Positions 45,688 through 55,604 of a stretch of 64,000 bases of DNA are shown here, one piece after another (the stretch's first letter is position 1; the number at the start of each line of letters is the position of its first letter). The translations under genes and the position numbers were made by a program. Source of the DNA: Gordonia spumicola (GTDB taxonomy: Bacteria; Actinomycetota; Actinomycetes; Mycobacteriales; Mycobacteriaceae); the NCBI RefSeq assembly GCF_009932475.1, contig NZ_BJOV01000005.1, positions 744,001 through 808,000 on the forward strand, in the 5' to 3' direction. A model generated the notes under the pieces. It did not search any database, was not told where the DNA came from, and saw only the letters and a program-made list of their open reading frames with translations.

Positions 45688-45990
45688 GTGACTGTGCTGC
45701 TGCGTGAGGCGATCGGCGACCAGCTGCGTCGTGTGCGGACCGGCCAGGGCCGGACGCTGCGCGAGGTGTCCACCGGGGCACGCGTCAGTCTCGGCTACCT
45801 GTCCGAGGTCGAGCGCGGGCAGAAGGAGGCGTCGAGCGAACTGCTCGCCTCGATCTGCGATGCGCTCGAGGTCGAGATCAGCGACGTCCTGCGTGATGTC
45901 GCGGGCGCGATGGCTCCCGACTCCACCGATGCGGTCGTCGAGGTCATCGCGCCGCAGGCCGACTCCGCCGCGGCACTGGCCGCGGCCTGA
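45688..45990 (+). CDS. clgR: ClgR-type XRE-family transcriptional regulator
   Basis: 100 residues. A Cro/CI helix-turn-helix covers residues 9-65: [51 protein letters not shown]. It matches the actinobacterial ClgR regulators that activate clp protease genes and their own operon with pspA. GTG 45688 follows GGGAGGAG. The C-terminal tail ends in small residues (AALAAA), a pattern ClpP-type degradation could act on; proteolytic control is known for relatives and inferred here. Confidence 0.93.
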   Translation: MTVLLREAIGDQLRRVRTGQGRTLREVSTGARVSLGYLSEVERGQKEASSELLASICDALEVEISDVLRDVAGAMAPDSTDAVVEVIAPQADSAAALAAA

Positions 45991-46041
45991 GCCGTACTCT
46001 CCAAGCAACTGTTGGCATCGACACTTCAGAGGAATTAGGCA

Positions 46042-46848
46042 ATGGCAAACCCCTTCGTCAAGGCATGGCGTTACCTGATGGCGCTCGGCAACTCCAAGAT
46101 CGACGAGCACGCCGACCCGAAAGTCCAGATTCAGCAGGCCATCGAAGACGCGCAGCGTCAGCACCAGGCGCTCTCGCAGCAGGCCGCGGCCGTCATCGGC
46201 AACCAGCGCCAGCTGGAGATGCGACTGAACCGCCAGCTCGAGGAGATCGAGAAGCTCCAGGGCAACGCCCGCCAGGCGTTGACGCTCGCCGATCAGGCGG
46301 CCACCGCCGGGGATGCGGCCAAGGCCGCCGAGTACACGAACGCCGCTGAGGCCTTCGCCGCTCAACTGGTGACCGCGGAACAGAACGTGGAAGACCTCAA
46401 GGTGCTCCACGACCAGTCGCTGACCGCCGCCGCCCAGGCCAAGCAGGCCGTGGAACGCAATGCGATGGCGCTGCAGCAGAAGCTCGCCGAGCGGTCGAAG
46501 CTCCTCAGCCAGCTCGAGCAGGCGAAGATGCAGGAGCAGGTCAGCGCGTCGCTGAACAGCATGAGCGAGCTCGCGGCTCCCGGGAACACGCCCAGCCTGG
46601 ATCAGGTCCGCGACAAGATCGAACGTCGCTACGCGAATGCGCTCGGGTCGGCCGAACTCGCCAAGGGCTCGGTCGCCGGTCGCATGGCCGAGGTGGAGGC
46701 CGCAGGCGTCCAGCTGGCCGGTCACGCGCGCCTCGAACAGATCCGCGCGAGCATGAACGGCGGGTCGCTGACCGCCGGGACCCAGGCCGCGGCGCCGCAG
46801 GTCGCTCCGGGACAGGCCGCTCCCGCCGTCGACACGGAGAAGCACTGA
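46042..46848 (+). CDS. pspA: PspA/IM30-family membrane-stress protein (35-kDa antigen type)
   Basis: 268 residues, almost entirely helical. The N-terminal [39 protein letters not shown] is typical of the mycobacterial 35-kDa antigen; long coiled-coil heptads run from about 35 to 185. The C-terminal tail (about 245-268) is Ala/Pro-rich. PspA proteins coat and stabilise damaged inner membrane. It lies 51 bp after clgR with its own AGAGGAA site. The small membrane partner genes known after pspA in M. tuberculosis are missing here. Confidence 0.94.
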   Translation: MANPFVKAWRYLMALGNSKIDEHADPKVQIQQAIEDAQRQHQALSQQAAAVIGNQRQLEMRLNRQLEEIEKLQGNARQALTLADQAATAGDAAKAAEYTNAAEAFAAQLVTAEQNVEDLKVLHDQSLTAAAQAKQAVERNAMALQQKLAERSKLLSQLEQAKMQEQVSASLNSMSELAAPGNTPSLDQVRDKIERRYANALGSAELAKGSVAGRMAEVEAAGVQLAGHARLEQIRASMNGGSLTAGTQAAAPQVAPGQAAPAVDTEKH

Positions 46849-46859
46849 CGCGGATCGCC

Positions 46860-48035
46860 GTGGTGGCGGGCTCGGACGCGGGCCACGCCTTTCCGGCGCT
46901 CGGCCTCGCCACGCGGTTCGTCGACGCAGGCGACGACGTGATCGTCTACACCGGCGAGCGCTGGGTGTCGGAGGAGGCACGGACCGGCGCGACGGTGCGG
47001 GAACTGCCCGGACTGGCCGCCCTGCCGGGGGAGGACGACGAGGACGCGGGAGCCAAGCTGAGCACTCGCGCGGCGCGAATGGCTCTGGCACTGGCCCCGG
47101 AACTGGCGGCCGCGGGTGTTGAACTCGTCGTCAGCGACGTGATCACTCGTGCGGGGGGATGGGCGGCCGAGTTGATCGGCGTGCCGTGGATCGAGCTGTC
47201 CCCGCATCCGCTGTACGAGCAGTCGCGCGGTCTTCCGCCGATCGGTGCGGGCATGGCGGCGGGCGTCACCTGGCAGACGCGTCTGCGCGACCGCGTCCTG
47301 CGCGGTATGAGCGCCCGCGCGGTGGCCTCCGGCGCGCGCGCCACGGCCGTCGCCAGGCGGTCGATCATGCTGTCGCCGGAGCCGCGTCCCGCGGCGCGGT
47401 TCGTCGCGACGCTCCCCGGGCTCGAGGTGCATCGGCCGGACTGGCCCGAACGGACCCATCTGATCGGCCCGTTGCTGCACGAGCCGACCGTCGACGTCTT
47501 CGAACGGCCCGCTGGCGACGGACCGCTCGTCGTCGTGGCGCCGTCGACGGCGAAATCCGGCGAGGCCGACCTCGGTGCGGCGGCGTTGCACGGGCTCGCC
47601 GATCTGGCCGCCGATCGACCGCTTCGCGTCGTCTACTCGGCGCTGACCGCGCCGCCCGCCGCCTGCCGCGTGCCGACCGGTCTCGTCGCCGGAACCGCCC
47701 GGCAGGACGAGGTGCTCGCCGACGCCGCCGTCGCCGTGTGCGGCGCCGGACACGGCATGCTCGCGAAGTCGTTGCTCGCGGGCGTGCCGGTCGTGACGGT
47801 GCCGGGAGGAGGAGACCAGTGGGAGCTCGCCAACCGCGTGTCGCGCGCCGGCTCCGGTGTGATCGTCCGCCCCGCGACACCGTCGGCCATCGCCGACGCG
47901 GTGGCCCGAGTCCTCGACGACCCGACGTACGCCCGGAGCGCGCGAACCGTGGCCCGCGGTGTCACCGGGGTAGTCGATCCGGTGGTCGTCGCGCATCGTG
48001 TGCTGTCCGAGAAAGGTGCCCTGACATGCGCTTGA
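46860..48035 (+). CDS. MGT-like glycosyltransferase (GT-B fold, Rv2739c type)
   Basis: 391 residues with a GT-B fold. An N-terminal GSDAGHAFPALGLATRFVDAGDDVIVYTG acceptor half leads to a C-terminal nucleotide-sugar half with CGAGHGMLAKSLLAGVPVVTVPGGGDQWELANRVSRAGSG, close to the UGT/MGT donor-binding signature. The start is GTG 46860, 11 nt after the pspA stop; a second GTG follows at once, and no strong ribosome site is seen. It may be co-transcribed with pspA. Its last 10 bases overlap the DUF3046 gene. The acceptor is unknown. Confidence 0.85.
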   Translation: MVAGSDAGHAFPALGLATRFVDAGDDVIVYTGERWVSEEARTGATVRELPGLAALPGEDDEDAGAKLSTRAARMALALAPELAAAGVELVVSDVITRAGGWAAELIGVPWIELSPHPLYEQSRGLPPIGAGMAAGVTWQTRLRDRVLRGMSARAVASGARATAVARRSIMLSPEPRPAARFVATLPGLEVHRPDWPERTHLIGPLLHEPTVDVFERPAGDGPLVVVAPSTAKSGEADLGAAALHGLADLAADRPLRVVYSALTAPPAACRVPTGLVAGTARQDEVLADAAVAVCGAGHGMLAKSLLAGVPVVTVPGGGDQWELANRVSRAGSGVIVRPATPSAIADAVARVLDDPTYARSARTVARGVTGVVDPVVVAHRVLSEKGALTCA

Positions 48036-48220
48036 CAGAGTTCACCGAGCTCGTCGGCATCGAGTTCGGGCGGCTGCGCGCCGACGCGATGCTCGTCGAC
48101 CACGTGCTCCTGGAACTGGGCGGTCGAACCGGCGCGCAGGCCATCGCCGACGGCGTGGATCCCCGTGACGTGTGGCGCGCGCTGTGCCGCGATTTCGAGG
48201 TCCCGGCCAACCGCTGGTGA
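48026..48220 (+). CDS. DUF3046 small protein
   Basis: 64 residues, MRLTEFTELVGIEFG to FEVPANRW, the usual conserved actinobacterial gene upstream of recA. A compact, acidic helical protein with no known motif; VDPRDVWRALCRDF is the best conserved block. ATG 48026 overlaps the end of the glycosyltransferase gene, so translation is likely coupled. Too small for most annotation filters, but its position and sequence make it a firm call. Confidence 0.9.
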   Translation: MRLTEFTELVGIEFGRLRADAMLVDHVLLELGGRTGAQAIADGVDPRDVWRALCRDFEVPANRW

Positions 48221-48257
48221 GGTTCCATCACACGATGTTCGGGCGTGTCGCTTGCCC

Positions 48258-48279
48258 TCGAACATCTGTTCGCTAGACT
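48258..48279 (+). promoter_or_regulatory. SOS box and -10 box of recA
   Basis: TCGAACATCTGTTCGC (48258-48273) matches the actinobacterial LexA box TCGAAC-N4-GTTCGA with one end mismatch. It abuts TAGACT (48274-48279). LexA binding would cover the promoter. Confidence 0.85.
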
Positions 48280-48463
48280 GGAGTGGAACCGAATCGCCGG
48301 TCCGTGCGTCCGACCTTATATGAAGAGCAACAGCATCGAGGCCCAGGACAGCACCAGCACGACGTCGACTCGGAACGGCACGACGAAATTGTCGGAGGTC
48401 GGCTCTACGGTGGTCATCGAACCGCCGGATGAGCCGGAGAATGACCAGAACGAGGAGACCACC

Positions 48464-49510
48464 ATGGCACCCGTCACCGATCGACAGAAGGCGCTCGACC
48501 TCGCGCTCGCGCAGATCGACAAGAACTTCGGCAAGGGCTCGGTCATGCGACTGGGCGAAGACACCCGTCCGCCGATGGAGGTGATCCCGACCGGTTCGGT
48601 CGCGCTCGACATCGCGCTCGGCATCGGCGGACTGCCCCGCGGCCGCATCGTCGAGGTGTACGGCCCGGAGTCGTCGGGTAAGACGACCGTCGCGCTCCAC
48701 GCGGTCGCCAACGCTCAGGCGGCGGGCGGCATCGCCGCTTTCATCGACGCCGAGCACGCGCTCGACCCGGAGTATGCGGCGAAGCTGGGCGTCGACATCG
48801 ACGCGCTCCTCGTCTCGCAGCCCGACACCGGTGAACAGGCGCTCGAGATCGCCGACATGCTGATCCGCTCCGGAGCCCTCGACATCCTCGTCATCGACTC
48901 CGTCGCGGCGCTCGTGCCGAAGGCCGAGATCGAGGGCGAGATGGGCGACAGCCACGTCGGCCTGCAGGCTCGTCTCATGAGCCAGGCGCTGCGCAAGATG
49001 ACCTCGGGCCTCAACAACTCGAACACCACGGCCATCTTCATCAACCAGCTGCGCGAGAAGATCGGCGTCATGTTCGGCTCGCCGGAGACCACGACCGGCG
49101 GCAAGGCCCTCAAGTTCTACGCGTCGGTCCGCCTGGACGTCCGTCGCATCGAGACGCTGAAGGACGGCACCGACGCGGTCGGCAACCGCACCCGCGTCAA
49201 GGTCGTGAAGAACAAGGTCGCGCCGCCGTTCAAGCAGGCCGAGTTCGACATCCTGTACGGCCACGGCATCAGCCGCGAGGGCTCGCTGATCGACCTGGGC
49301 GTGGCGGAGGGCTTCATCCGCAAGTCGGGCTCGTGGTTCACCTACGAGGGCGATCAGCTCGGACAGGGCAAGGAGAAGGCGCGCAACTTCTTGATCGAGA
49401 ACCCGGACATCGCCAACGAGATCGAGACCAAGATCAAGACGAAGCTCGGCATCGGCGTCCGCACCGACGACGACGCCGACGCGGTGGCGCCCGAACCCGT
49501 CGACTTCTGA
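48464..49510 (+). CDS. recA: recombinase RecA
   Basis: The strand-exchange protein and SOS co-protease. 348 residues. Walker A is GPESSGKTT at 67-75, Walker [14 protein letters not shown], loop L1 [22 protein letters not shown] and loop L2 [20 protein letters not shown]. No intein interrupts it. ATG 48464 follows GAGGAG. The same frame stays open upstream to an ATG at 48320, so a 48-residue extension is formally possible but lacks a ribosome site and family support. The leader is about 175 nt from the SOS promoter. recX follows 8 nt after the stop. Confidence 0.97.
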   Translation: MAPVTDRQKALDLALAQIDKNFGKGSVMRLGEDTRPPMEVIPTGSVALDIALGIGGLPRGRIVEVYGPESSGKTTVALHAVANAQAAGGIAAFIDAEHALDPEYAAKLGVDIDALLVSQPDTGEQALEIADMLIRSGALDILVIDSVAALVPKAEIEGEMGDSHVGLQARLMSQALRKMTSGLNNSNTTAIFINQLREKIGVMFGSPETTTGGKALKFYASVRLDVRRIETLKDGTDAVGNRTRVKVVKNKVAPPFKQAEFDILYGHGISREGSLIDLGVAEGFIRKSGSWFTYEGDQLGQGKEKARNFLIENPDIANEIETKIKTKLGIGVRTDDDADAVAPEPVDF

Positions 49511-49518
49511 TCGAACCG

Positions 49519-50031
49519 ATGGTGGAACGCGAATCCACTCGCTCGGGCCCGTCCGCCTGGGACGCCGCACTGCGGCTCCTCGGCGCACGGGCCCGCAGTC
49601 GTCAGGAGATGCACGACCGGCTCGTCGCACGAGAGTTCCCGGCCGACGAGATCGAACGGACGATGGCCCGGCTCGACGAGTGGAAGCTGCTCGACGACAC
49701 CGACTTCGCCCACGAGTGGGTGCGGTCGCGCAGCACGACGTCGCAGCGGGGGAGGCTCGCGCTCAAACGCGAACTGCGGACGAAGGGCATCGCCGACGAT
49801 GTCGCCGCCCAGGCGCTCGACACGATCGACCCCGACGCCGAGCGGGACACGGCTCACGCGCTCGCCGAGAAGAAACTGACCTTCGACGCGCAGGAACTCG
49901 CCGATCCGGCGATCAGGGCGAAGGCGTACCGGCGTCTGACCGGTGCGCTCGGGCGCCGCGGCTACCCGCCGGACGTGATCACCTCCGTGGTGAAGGACGT
50001 GATCGCCGCCCGGCGGGACGGGGTCGACTGA
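49519..50031 (+). CDS. recX: RecA regulatory protein RecX
   Basis: 170 residues that bind and restrain the RecA filament. Three helical RecX repeats: ALRLLGARARSRQEMHDRLVAREFP, LDEWKLLDDTDFAHEWVRSR with RLALKRELRTKGI, and YRRLTGALGRRGYPPDVI. Starts ATG 49519, just after recA; a longer frame upstream runs through recA DNA and is dismissed. The stop lies inside a terminator-like hairpin shared with the convergent transporter operon. Confidence 0.93.
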   Translation: MVERESTRSGPSAWDAALRLLGARARSRQEMHDRLVAREFPADEIERTMARLDEWKLLDDTDFAHEWVRSRSTTSQRGRLALKRELRTKGIADDVAAQALDTIDPDAERDTAHALAEKKLTFDAQELADPAIRAKAYRRLTGALGRRGYPPDVITSVVKDVIAARRDGVD

Positions 50032-50057
50032 GACCCAGTCGACTACGGCTCAGTCGA
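50024..50057. terminator. bidirectional hairpin overlapping the ends of recX and gluD
   Basis: TCGACTGAG (50024-50032) pairs with CTCAGTCGA (50049-50057), with a further CC/GG inside. It includes the stop codons of both convergent genes. No T-run. Confidence 0.65.
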
Positions 50058-50916
50058 GTGCCGCCGCCGGCACCTCGGCGGTCGTCTTGCCCGACGATCG
50101 CTTGCCCTCGCGGAGTCGACGCTCCAACCTGCGGGCGAGGGCGGTGAGGGCGAAGTTCAACGCGATCATGATGAGCGCGACCACGATCAGTGACGGCAGG
50201 TAGTTGCCGAAGTACGACGCCGCCTTCTGCCCCGACTTCACCACCTCGATGTAGCCGATGGCGTAGCCGAGCGCGCTGTCCTTGAGCGCGATGACCATCT
50301 GCGACACGAGTGCGGGCAGCATCGCCGTGACAGCCTGGGGCAGGAGGATCATCCGCATCATCTGGGACTTGCGCATGCCGATCGACTTGGCTGCCTCGCT
50401 CTGTCCGTTCGGCAGTGACGCGATGCCCGCCCGCAGGATCTCGGCGATCACCGATCCGTTGTAGAACGTCAGACCGAACACGACGGCGGCGAACGCCAAC
50501 TGGGACGACGGGACCACCGCGTACGCGGCGAAGAAGTAGTACGCGAAGTAGATCAGGATCAGGACGGGGATCGCGCGGAACACCTCCACCAGCACGCCGG
50601 AGAGCTTGCGCACCCACGCGTGATCGGACAGTCGTCCCACGCCGAGGACGGCTCCGAGGATCAGGGCGAACACGATGGACAGCACCGCGGCCTTCAGCGT
50701 CCCGAGCACACCGGGCAGGATCCAGGTGGTCCAGGTGCCCGCTTGGGTGAACGGCTCCCACTTCTCGGCGGTGAGCTGTCCGTTGTCGTTGAGCGCGATC
50801 ACCACGTACGCGATCACGGCGACGACGATCGCCAAGAAGATCACGGTGGTGATCATGTTCCGCGTCCGGGCGCGGGGTCCCGGAGCGTCGTAGAGGACTG
50901 TCGCCTGCTGCGTCAT
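50050..50916 (-). CDS. gluD: glutamate-type ABC transporter permease (GluD)
   Basis: 288 residues of a HisM/GlnP-type permease. One extra N-terminal helix (about 20-42) is followed by a periplasmic stretch, then five core helices. The EAA loop reads [22 protein letters not shown], where it docks on the ATPase. The C-terminal cytoplasmic tail is basic ([16 protein letters not shown]). ATG 50916 overlaps the gluC stop by 4 nt. It is the last gene of the gluABCD operon. Confidence 0.92.
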   Translation of the reverse strand: MTQQATVLYDAPGPRARTRNMITTVIFLAIVVAVIAYVVIALNDNGQLTAEKWEPFTQAGTWTTWILPGVLGTLKAAVLSIVFALILGAVLGVGRLSDHAWVRKLSGVLVEVFRAIPVLILIYFAYYFFAAYAVVPSSQLAFAAVVFGLTFYNGSVIAEILRAGIASLPNGQSEAAKSIGMRKSQMMRMILLPQAVTAMLPALVSQMVIALKDSALGYAIGYIEVVKSGQKAASYFGNYLPSLIVVALIMIALNFALTALARRLERRLREGKRSSGKTTAEVPAAALD

Positions 50917-51596
50917 CGCTTGACCGCCCATCGTTTCGCGGCCCATCCGAAGACGGCGCCCTCCGTGAGGGTGATGATCATGAAGCCGACGGCGATGATC
51001 GCGAAGATGGCCATGATCTGGTCTCCGTGGGATTCGAGTTCGGTCTTCATGAGCAGCGACGCCTCGGCGACTCCGATCACCGACGCGATGGTCGTGTTCT
51101 TGGTGAGTGCGATGAGCACCGAGCCCATCGGGCCGATCACCGTCCGCATCGCCTGCGGAAGGACGACGAGGCCGAGCACCTGCGGGAACGACATCCCGAG
51201 CGATCGCGCGGCCTCGGCCTGCCCGAGCGGGACCGTGTTGATTCCGGACCGGAGCGTCTCGCACACGAAGGTCGCCGTGTACAGGATGAACGCGAGGATC
51301 GCGAGACGGAAGTTGTTGTTGACGATGAAGTCGCCGTCCTCCCGCGCCAGTGCCAGACCGAGATTCTGGTAGAGGCCGACCGAGCAGAACAGAACGATGA
51401 GGGTGAGCGGGGTGTTGCGGACGATGTTGACGTACGTGGTGGCGAATCCGCGCATCACCGGGACCGGTGACACGGCCATCGCGGCGAGCAGGGTTCCCCA
51501 GATGAGGGCTCCGACGGCCGACAGCACCGTCAGTTTGATCGTCACCCAGAATGCGGGCCACAGTTCGGGGCCCATGCTGTCCCAGAGCGCAGACAT
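50913..51596 (-). CDS. gluC: glutamate-type ABC transporter permease (GluC)
   Basis: 227 residues, five membrane helices, with the EAA loop [22 protein letters not shown] in the second half. It pairs with GluD to form the membrane channel. Its ATG overlaps the gluB stop by one base (TGATG). The family imports polar amino acids, and the order ATPase, binding protein, permease, permease matches the Corynebacterium gluABCD system; glutamate as substrate is by analogy. Confidence 0.92.
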   Translation of the reverse strand: MSALWDSMGPELWPAFWVTIKLTVLSAVGALIWGTLLAAMAVSPVPVMRGFATTYVNIVRNTPLTLIVLFCSVGLYQNLGLALAREDGDFIVNNNFRLAILAFILYTATFVCETLRSGINTVPLGQAEAARSLGMSFPQVLGLVVLPQAMRTVIGPMGSVLIALTKNTTIASVIGVAEASLLMKTELESHGDQIMAIFAIIAVGFMIITLTEGAVFGWAAKRWAVKR

Positions 51597-52594
51597 CAGG
51601 CGGCTCCTTCACAAGGTGTGGATGTGCTGTTCAGGAAGTCGAGGTCACCGACGGACGGCAGGAGGTCGTAGTCGACCGACGGGTCGTTCGCTCGCTGGGT
51701 GAACGCGTCGACGTCCTTGTCGCCGAGGTACTCGCGCAGCGCGGCCTCCCACGGCGACTTCCCGCCGGGCGGTGCGACGAGCATCGCCCGGAGCGCGTCG
51801 TTGACGGCGTCGACGGCGTCCGGGTACTCCTTCGGCATGCCGATGCCGTAGCGCTCCTTGGAGAACGGCGCACCGGCCTTCTTCAGGGCGTCCTTGACGC
51901 AGGCGTCTTTCGGGTACGTCATCGAGACGAGTTTGAACTCGCCCGGATACCGATTGGAGTAGCCCGCGAGGATCGTCTCGTCGGTGGTGAGCGCGTCGAC
52001 CTTGCCGCGCCGCAGCGCCTCGACGCACGACGAGTAGGTGTCGTACTCCTGCAGCTGGACACCTGTCAGCTGGGCCTTCACGTTCTGCGCGGGCGTCGAA
52101 CCGGACACCGAGCAGAGCTTCTTGCCGTTGTTCAGGTCGGTGAGGGAGTTGAGGGAGTCGTCGTCCTTGCGGACCAGCAGGCCCTGGTAGGTGACGAGGT
52201 AGGGACCTGCGAACGCGACCTTGCTCGCGCGGGCCGTGTTGATCGAATAGGTCGCCGCGATCATGTCGACCTCACCGTTGTTGATGAGCGTCTCGCGCTG
52301 CGCAGACGGCGTCTCTCGCCAGCTGATCTTCGGATGGGCGACGCCGAGCTGATCGGCGATGTGGTCGACGACGAACTCCGACACCGTCGGGTCGAACCCG
52401 ACGACGGAACCGTCCGGCTTCTGCAGGCCCATGCCGGGTTGATCGAACTTGGTGCCGAGGATCACCTTGCCGTTGCGGATCGATTCGAGCAGGTTGCGAG
52501 GCTGCGAACTGCCGCACGCGGTCAGGAACGTGGCGACGACGGCGAGCACCGCCGCGAGTGCGGCGAGCCGTCGCAGGGGAGATGGTCTGATCAT
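51596..52594 (-). CDS. gluB: glutamate-type substrate-binding lipoprotein (GluB)
   Basis: 332 residues. A lipoprotein signal with the lipobox LTAC (Cys27) anchors it to the outer face of the membrane. The mature part is a SBP_bac_3 fold: [34 protein letters not shown], then [33 protein letters not shown] and [13 protein letters not shown]. Two Cys pairs might form disulfides. It starts 1 nt after the gluA stop. It is slightly longer than typical members at the C-terminus, where [13 protein letters not shown] ends the protein. Confidence 0.92.
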   Translation of the reverse strand: MIRPSPLRRLAALAAVLAVVATFLTACGSSQPRNLLESIRNGKVILGTKFDQPGMGLQKPDGSVVGFDPTVSEFVVDHIADQLGVAHPKISWRETPSAQRETLINNGEVDMIAATYSINTARASKVAFAGPYLVTYQGLLVRKDDDSLNSLTDLNNGKKLCSVSGSTPAQNVKAQLTGVQLQEYDTYSSCVEALRRGKVDALTTDETILAGYSNRYPGEFKLVSMTYPKDACVKDALKKAGAPFSKERYGIGMPKEYPDAVDAVNDALRAMLVAPPGGKSPWEAALREYLGDKDVDAFTQRANDPSVDYDLLPSVGDLDFLNSTSTPCEGAA

Positions 52595-52595
52595 G

Positions 52596-53348
52596 TCAGT
52601 GCCCCAGGATCTTCGACAGGAAGTCGCGGGCGCGGTCCGACTTCGGCGCCGTGAAGAAGCTCTCCGGGTCGGTGTCCTCGACGATGGCGCCGTCGGCCAT
52701 GAAGATGATGCGGTCGGCGGCCTTGCGCGCGAAGCCCATCTCGTGGGTGACGACGACCATCGTCATGCCCTCGCGGGCCAATGAGACCATCACGTCGAGC
52801 ACCTCGGACACCATCTCGGGGTCGAGCGCGGACGTCGGCTCGTCGAAGAGGAGCACCTTCGGGCCCATGGCGAGCGATCGGGCGATCGCCACGCGCTGCT
52901 GTTGGCCGCCGGACAGCTGTGCCGGGTACTTGTCCTTCTGTGTGGTGACGCCGACGCGCTCGAGGAGTTCGAGGGCGCGTCTCTCGGCGTCGGCGGGTTT
53001 GGCCTTGCGCACCTTGATCGGCCCGATCGTGACGTTCTGCAGGATCGTCTTGTGGGCGAACAGGTTGAACGACTGGAACACCATGCCGACGTCCGATCGC
53101 AGGCGGGCGAGGTCGCGGCCCTCGGCGGGCAGCAGTTCGCCTTCGATGCGGATCTCGCCGCTGTCTATGGGTTCGAGTCGGTTGATGGTGCGGCAGAGGG
53201 TCGACTTGCCGGAGCCCGACGGCCCCAGCACGACGACGACTTGGCCTCGTGGGATCTGCAAGTCGATGTCTTTGAGCACGTGGAGGTCCCCGTAGTGCTT
53301 CTGAACATTCGTCATCGAGATCATCGGTGTGACGTTCGTGTCGGTCAT
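52596..53348 (-). CDS. gluA: glutamate-type ABC transporter ATPase (GluA)
   Basis: 250 residues. Walker A is GPSGSGKST, the Q-loop [12 protein letters not shown], the signature LSGGQQQR, Walker [15 protein letters not shown] and the switch [11 protein letters not shown]. It powers the import of an acidic amino acid with GluBCD. ATG 53348 is selected because TACGTT lies 7 bases upstream, the leaderless pattern; a GTG ten codons earlier lies upstream of that box. The gene heads the operon and is divergent from miaB. Confidence 0.95.
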   Translation of the reverse strand: MTDTNVTPMISMTNVQKHYGDLHVLKDIDLQIPRGQVVVVLGPSGSGKSTLCRTINRLEPIDSGEIRIEGELLPAEGRDLARLRSDVGMVFQSFNLFAHKTILQNVTIGPIKVRKAKPADAERRALELLERVGVTTQKDKYPAQLSGGQQQRVAIARSLAMGPKVLLFDEPTSALDPEMVSEVLDVMVSLAREGMTMVVVTHEMGFARKAADRIIFMADGAIVEDTDPESFFTAPKSDRARDFLSKILGH

Positions 53349-53355
53349 ACGTATC

Positions 53356-53361
53356 AACGTA
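53356..53361 (-). promoter_or_regulatory. -10 box TACGTT, leaderless gluA transcript
   Basis: Minus-strand TACGTT is followed by 7 bases and ATG 53348. Confidence 0.5.
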
Positions 53362-53453
53362 GTTGTGGGTGCGGACACATTTGGGCGGGACGCGCGAAGA
53401 AGTGTGTATCCAGTCGGTGACGATCGTGTGCCGAGTCGATTTGCCCCTCCGCG

Positions 53454-53459
53454 TAACCT
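53454..53459 (+). promoter_or_regulatory. -10 box TAACCT, leaderless miaB transcript
   Basis: TAACCT is followed by 7 bases and GTG 53467. A GGAGGA touches the GTG and is too close to act as a ribosome site. Confidence 0.55.
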
Positions 53460-53466
53460 GGGAGGA

Positions 53467-54987
53467 GTGAGTGGTGCAGTGACGAGGTCGTATTCGGTAC
53501 GGACCTACGGGTGTCAGATGAACGTCCACGACTCCGAGCGCATCGCCGGACTGTTGGAGGACGCGGGGTACGTCGCGGCGACCGACGACGATGCGGCCGA
53601 CCTGGTCGTGTTCAACACGTGTGCGATCCGCGAGAACGCCGACAACAAGCTGTACGGGAACCTGTCGCACCTGGCGCCGGTGAAGTCCGGGCGGCCCGGA
53701 ATGCAGATCGCGGTCGGCGGATGCCTGGCCCAGAAGGACAAGGACGTCGTCCTGACGAAGGCTCCGTGGGTGGACGTCGTCTTCGGCACGCACAACATCG
53801 GGTCGTTGCCCGCCCTTCTCGACCGGGCCCGTCACAACGAGCGGGCGCAGGTGGAGATCCTCGACTCGTTGGAGACCTTCCCGTCGACGCTGCCCGCACG
53901 CCGTGACTCCGCGTACTCGGGCTGGGTGTCGGTGTCGGTCGGCTGCAACAACACGTGCACCTTCTGCATCGTCCCGTCGCTGCGCGGCAAGGAGGTCGAC
54001 CGGCGTCCGGGCGACGTGCTCGCCGAGGTGCAGGCGCTGGTCGACCAGGGCGTCCTCGAAGTGACTCTCCTCGGCCAGAACGTCAACGCGTACGGCATGT
54101 CGTTCGCCGATCCGGACACCCCGCGCAATCGAGGCGCGTTCGCCGAACTGCTCCGCGCGTGCGGCGCCATCGAAGGACTCGAACGTGTGCGGTTCACGTC
54201 GCCGCACCCGGCGGAGTTCACCGACGACGTCATTGAGGCGATGGCGCAGACCCCCAACGTGTGTCCCCAACTGCACATGCCGCTGCAGTCCGGATCGGAC
54301 CGCGTCCTCAAGGCGATGCGGCGCAGCTACCGCAAGTCGAAGTTCCTCGGCATCCTGGAGCGCGTCCGCGAGGCGATGCCGCACGCGGCGATCACCACGG
54401 ACATCATCGTCGGATTCCCCGGCGAGACCGAGGAGGACTTCGCGGAGACCCTCGACGTCGTCGAGAAGGCCAGGTTCACCAGCGCTTTCACCTTTCAGTA
54501 CTCGGCGCGCCCGGGCACACCTGCCGCGACGATGCCCGATCAGGTCCCGCCGGAGGTGGTCTCCGAGCGCTACCAGCGGCTCATCAAGCTGCAGGAACGG
54601 ATCTGCCTGGAAGCCAACCAGGAGCTCGTCGGCACCGAGGTGGAACTCCTCGTCGTCGCCGACGAGGGCCGTAAGAGCGCCGCGACCGGCCGCATGACCG
54701 GCCGCGCACGTGACGGCAGGCTCGTGCACTTCGCCGTCGACCCCGCGGCGGGGATCCGCCCCGGCGACATCGTGACGAGCACTGTCACCGAGGCCGCGCC
54801 GCACCACCTGATCGCCGACGCCGGTGTCGCGTCGATCCGCCGGACCAAGGCGGGCGACGCACATCAGGCCGGGACGACCCCGACGACGTCGCCGGTCGGA
54901 TCGAATGTCGGGCTCGGCATGCCGACGATCGGTGCGTCGCCCATCGTGGAAACGGCTTCGGCCTGTGGAACTGGAGGATGCGCATGA
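53467..54987 (+). CDS. miaB: tRNA-2-methylthio-N6-dimethylallyladenosine synthase MiaB
   Basis: A radical-SAM methylthiotransferase that adds SCH3 to i6A37 of tRNA. 506 residues. The N-terminal UPF0004 domain has Cys16, Cys52 and Cys86 for the auxiliary 4Fe-4S cluster; the radical-SAM motif GCNNTCTFC has Cys160, Cys164 and Cys167; a C-terminal TRAM domain (about 375-440) binds tRNA. A Gly/Thr/Pro-rich tail of about 40 residues follows and ends ACGTGGCA. The start is set by the leaderless promoter. Its substrate is made by MiaA, encoded 4 kb downstream. Confidence 0.96.
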   Translation: MSGAVTRSYSVRTYGCQMNVHDSERIAGLLEDAGYVAATDDDAADLVVFNTCAIRENADNKLYGNLSHLAPVKSGRPGMQIAVGGCLAQKDKDVVLTKAPWVDVVFGTHNIGSLPALLDRARHNERAQVEILDSLETFPSTLPARRDSAYSGWVSVSVGCNNTCTFCIVPSLRGKEVDRRPGDVLAEVQALVDQGVLEVTLLGQNVNAYGMSFADPDTPRNRGAFAELLRACGAIEGLERVRFTSPHPAEFTDDVIEAMAQTPNVCPQLHMPLQSGSDRVLKAMRRSYRKSKFLGILERVREAMPHAAITTDIIVGFPGETEEDFAETLDVVEKARFTSAFTFQYSARPGTPAATMPDQVPPEVVSERYQRLIKLQERICLEANQELVGTEVELLVVADEGRKSAATGRMTGRARDGRLVHFAVDPAAGIRPGDIVTSTVTEAAPHHLIADAGVASIRRTKAGDAHQAGTTPTTSPVGSNVGLGMPTIGASPIVETASACGTGGCA

Positions 54988-55601
54988 GCGCGAACAACTC
55001 GGACGGCCCCGACGACAAGGCCACGTTCGGCGAGTACGAGGACGATCTCCGCAAGGCGGAGCAGAAGGTCGCGGGCGAGATCGACCCCGGCGCACGGGCC
55101 GTCGTCGTCGCGGTATGCGTGCTCGTCGCTCTGCTGTCGGTGATCCTGCCGCACGCGGGCGAGGCGAACGGACTCGACGTGCTCACCATGTCGGCGACGG
55201 CGCACGCCGAGTCGATCGCGCTGCCGTCGAGGGTCTTCGTCTACCTGCTGGTGATCTTCGGCATCGGCTTCTCGGTGATCGCGCTGCTCACCCGGCGGTG
55301 GGTGATCGCGTGGATCGCCCTGTGCGGTTGCGCGGTCGCGTCGGTCGCCGGGATGCTGGCGATCTGGACGCGCAACACGGTCGGCGTCGCGTCGTGGTCG
55401 GAGCCGTCCGGCGCGAGCATCGGTCTGATCCTCGGCTGGTTCGCGGCCATCGTCCTGACCTTCCACTGGTCGAGGACGGTGTGGGCGCGCAGCAACTATC
55501 ACCTCGCGCTCGAAGCCGAACGCCGCGCCAAGGCCGCCGAAGCCGAGGCCGCGGGCCTCGCACTGCAGCGCAAGTCGGGCACCGCGCCGCTCGACGACTG
55601 A
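54984..55601 (+). CDS. three- to four-helix membrane protein (Rv2732c type)
   Basis: 205 residues from ATG 54984, which has GGAGG at the right distance; an ATG two codons earlier touches that site. The cytoplasmic N-terminus is acidic (1-38). Helices are at about 39-57, 85-105, 110-128 and 145-163, followed by an Ala/Glu-rich helical tail ([15 protein letters not shown]). The start overlaps the miaB stop (ATGA). This pairing with miaB is conserved in mycobacteria, but no function is known. Confidence 0.8.
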   Translation: MSANNSDGPDDKATFGEYEDDLRKAEQKVAGEIDPGARAVVVAVCVLVALLSVILPHAGEANGLDVLTMSATAHAESIALPSRVFVYLLVIFGIGFSVIALLTRRWVIAWIALCGCAVASVAGMLAIWTRNTVGVASWSEPSGASIGLILGWFAAIVLTFHWSRTVWARSNYHLALEAERRAKAAEAEAAGLALQRKSGTAPLDD

Positions 55602-55604
55602 GAG

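Noticed and set aside
48320-48463. N-terminal extension of RecA as the annotated start
   Set aside because: No ribosome site upstream of 48320, whereas ATG 48464 has GAGGAG and gives the family N-terminus.
52591-55095. 834-codon minus-strand open frame across gluA and miaB
   Set aside because: It overlaps gluA in another frame and runs antisense to miaB; the protein is low-complexity and both real genes are certain.
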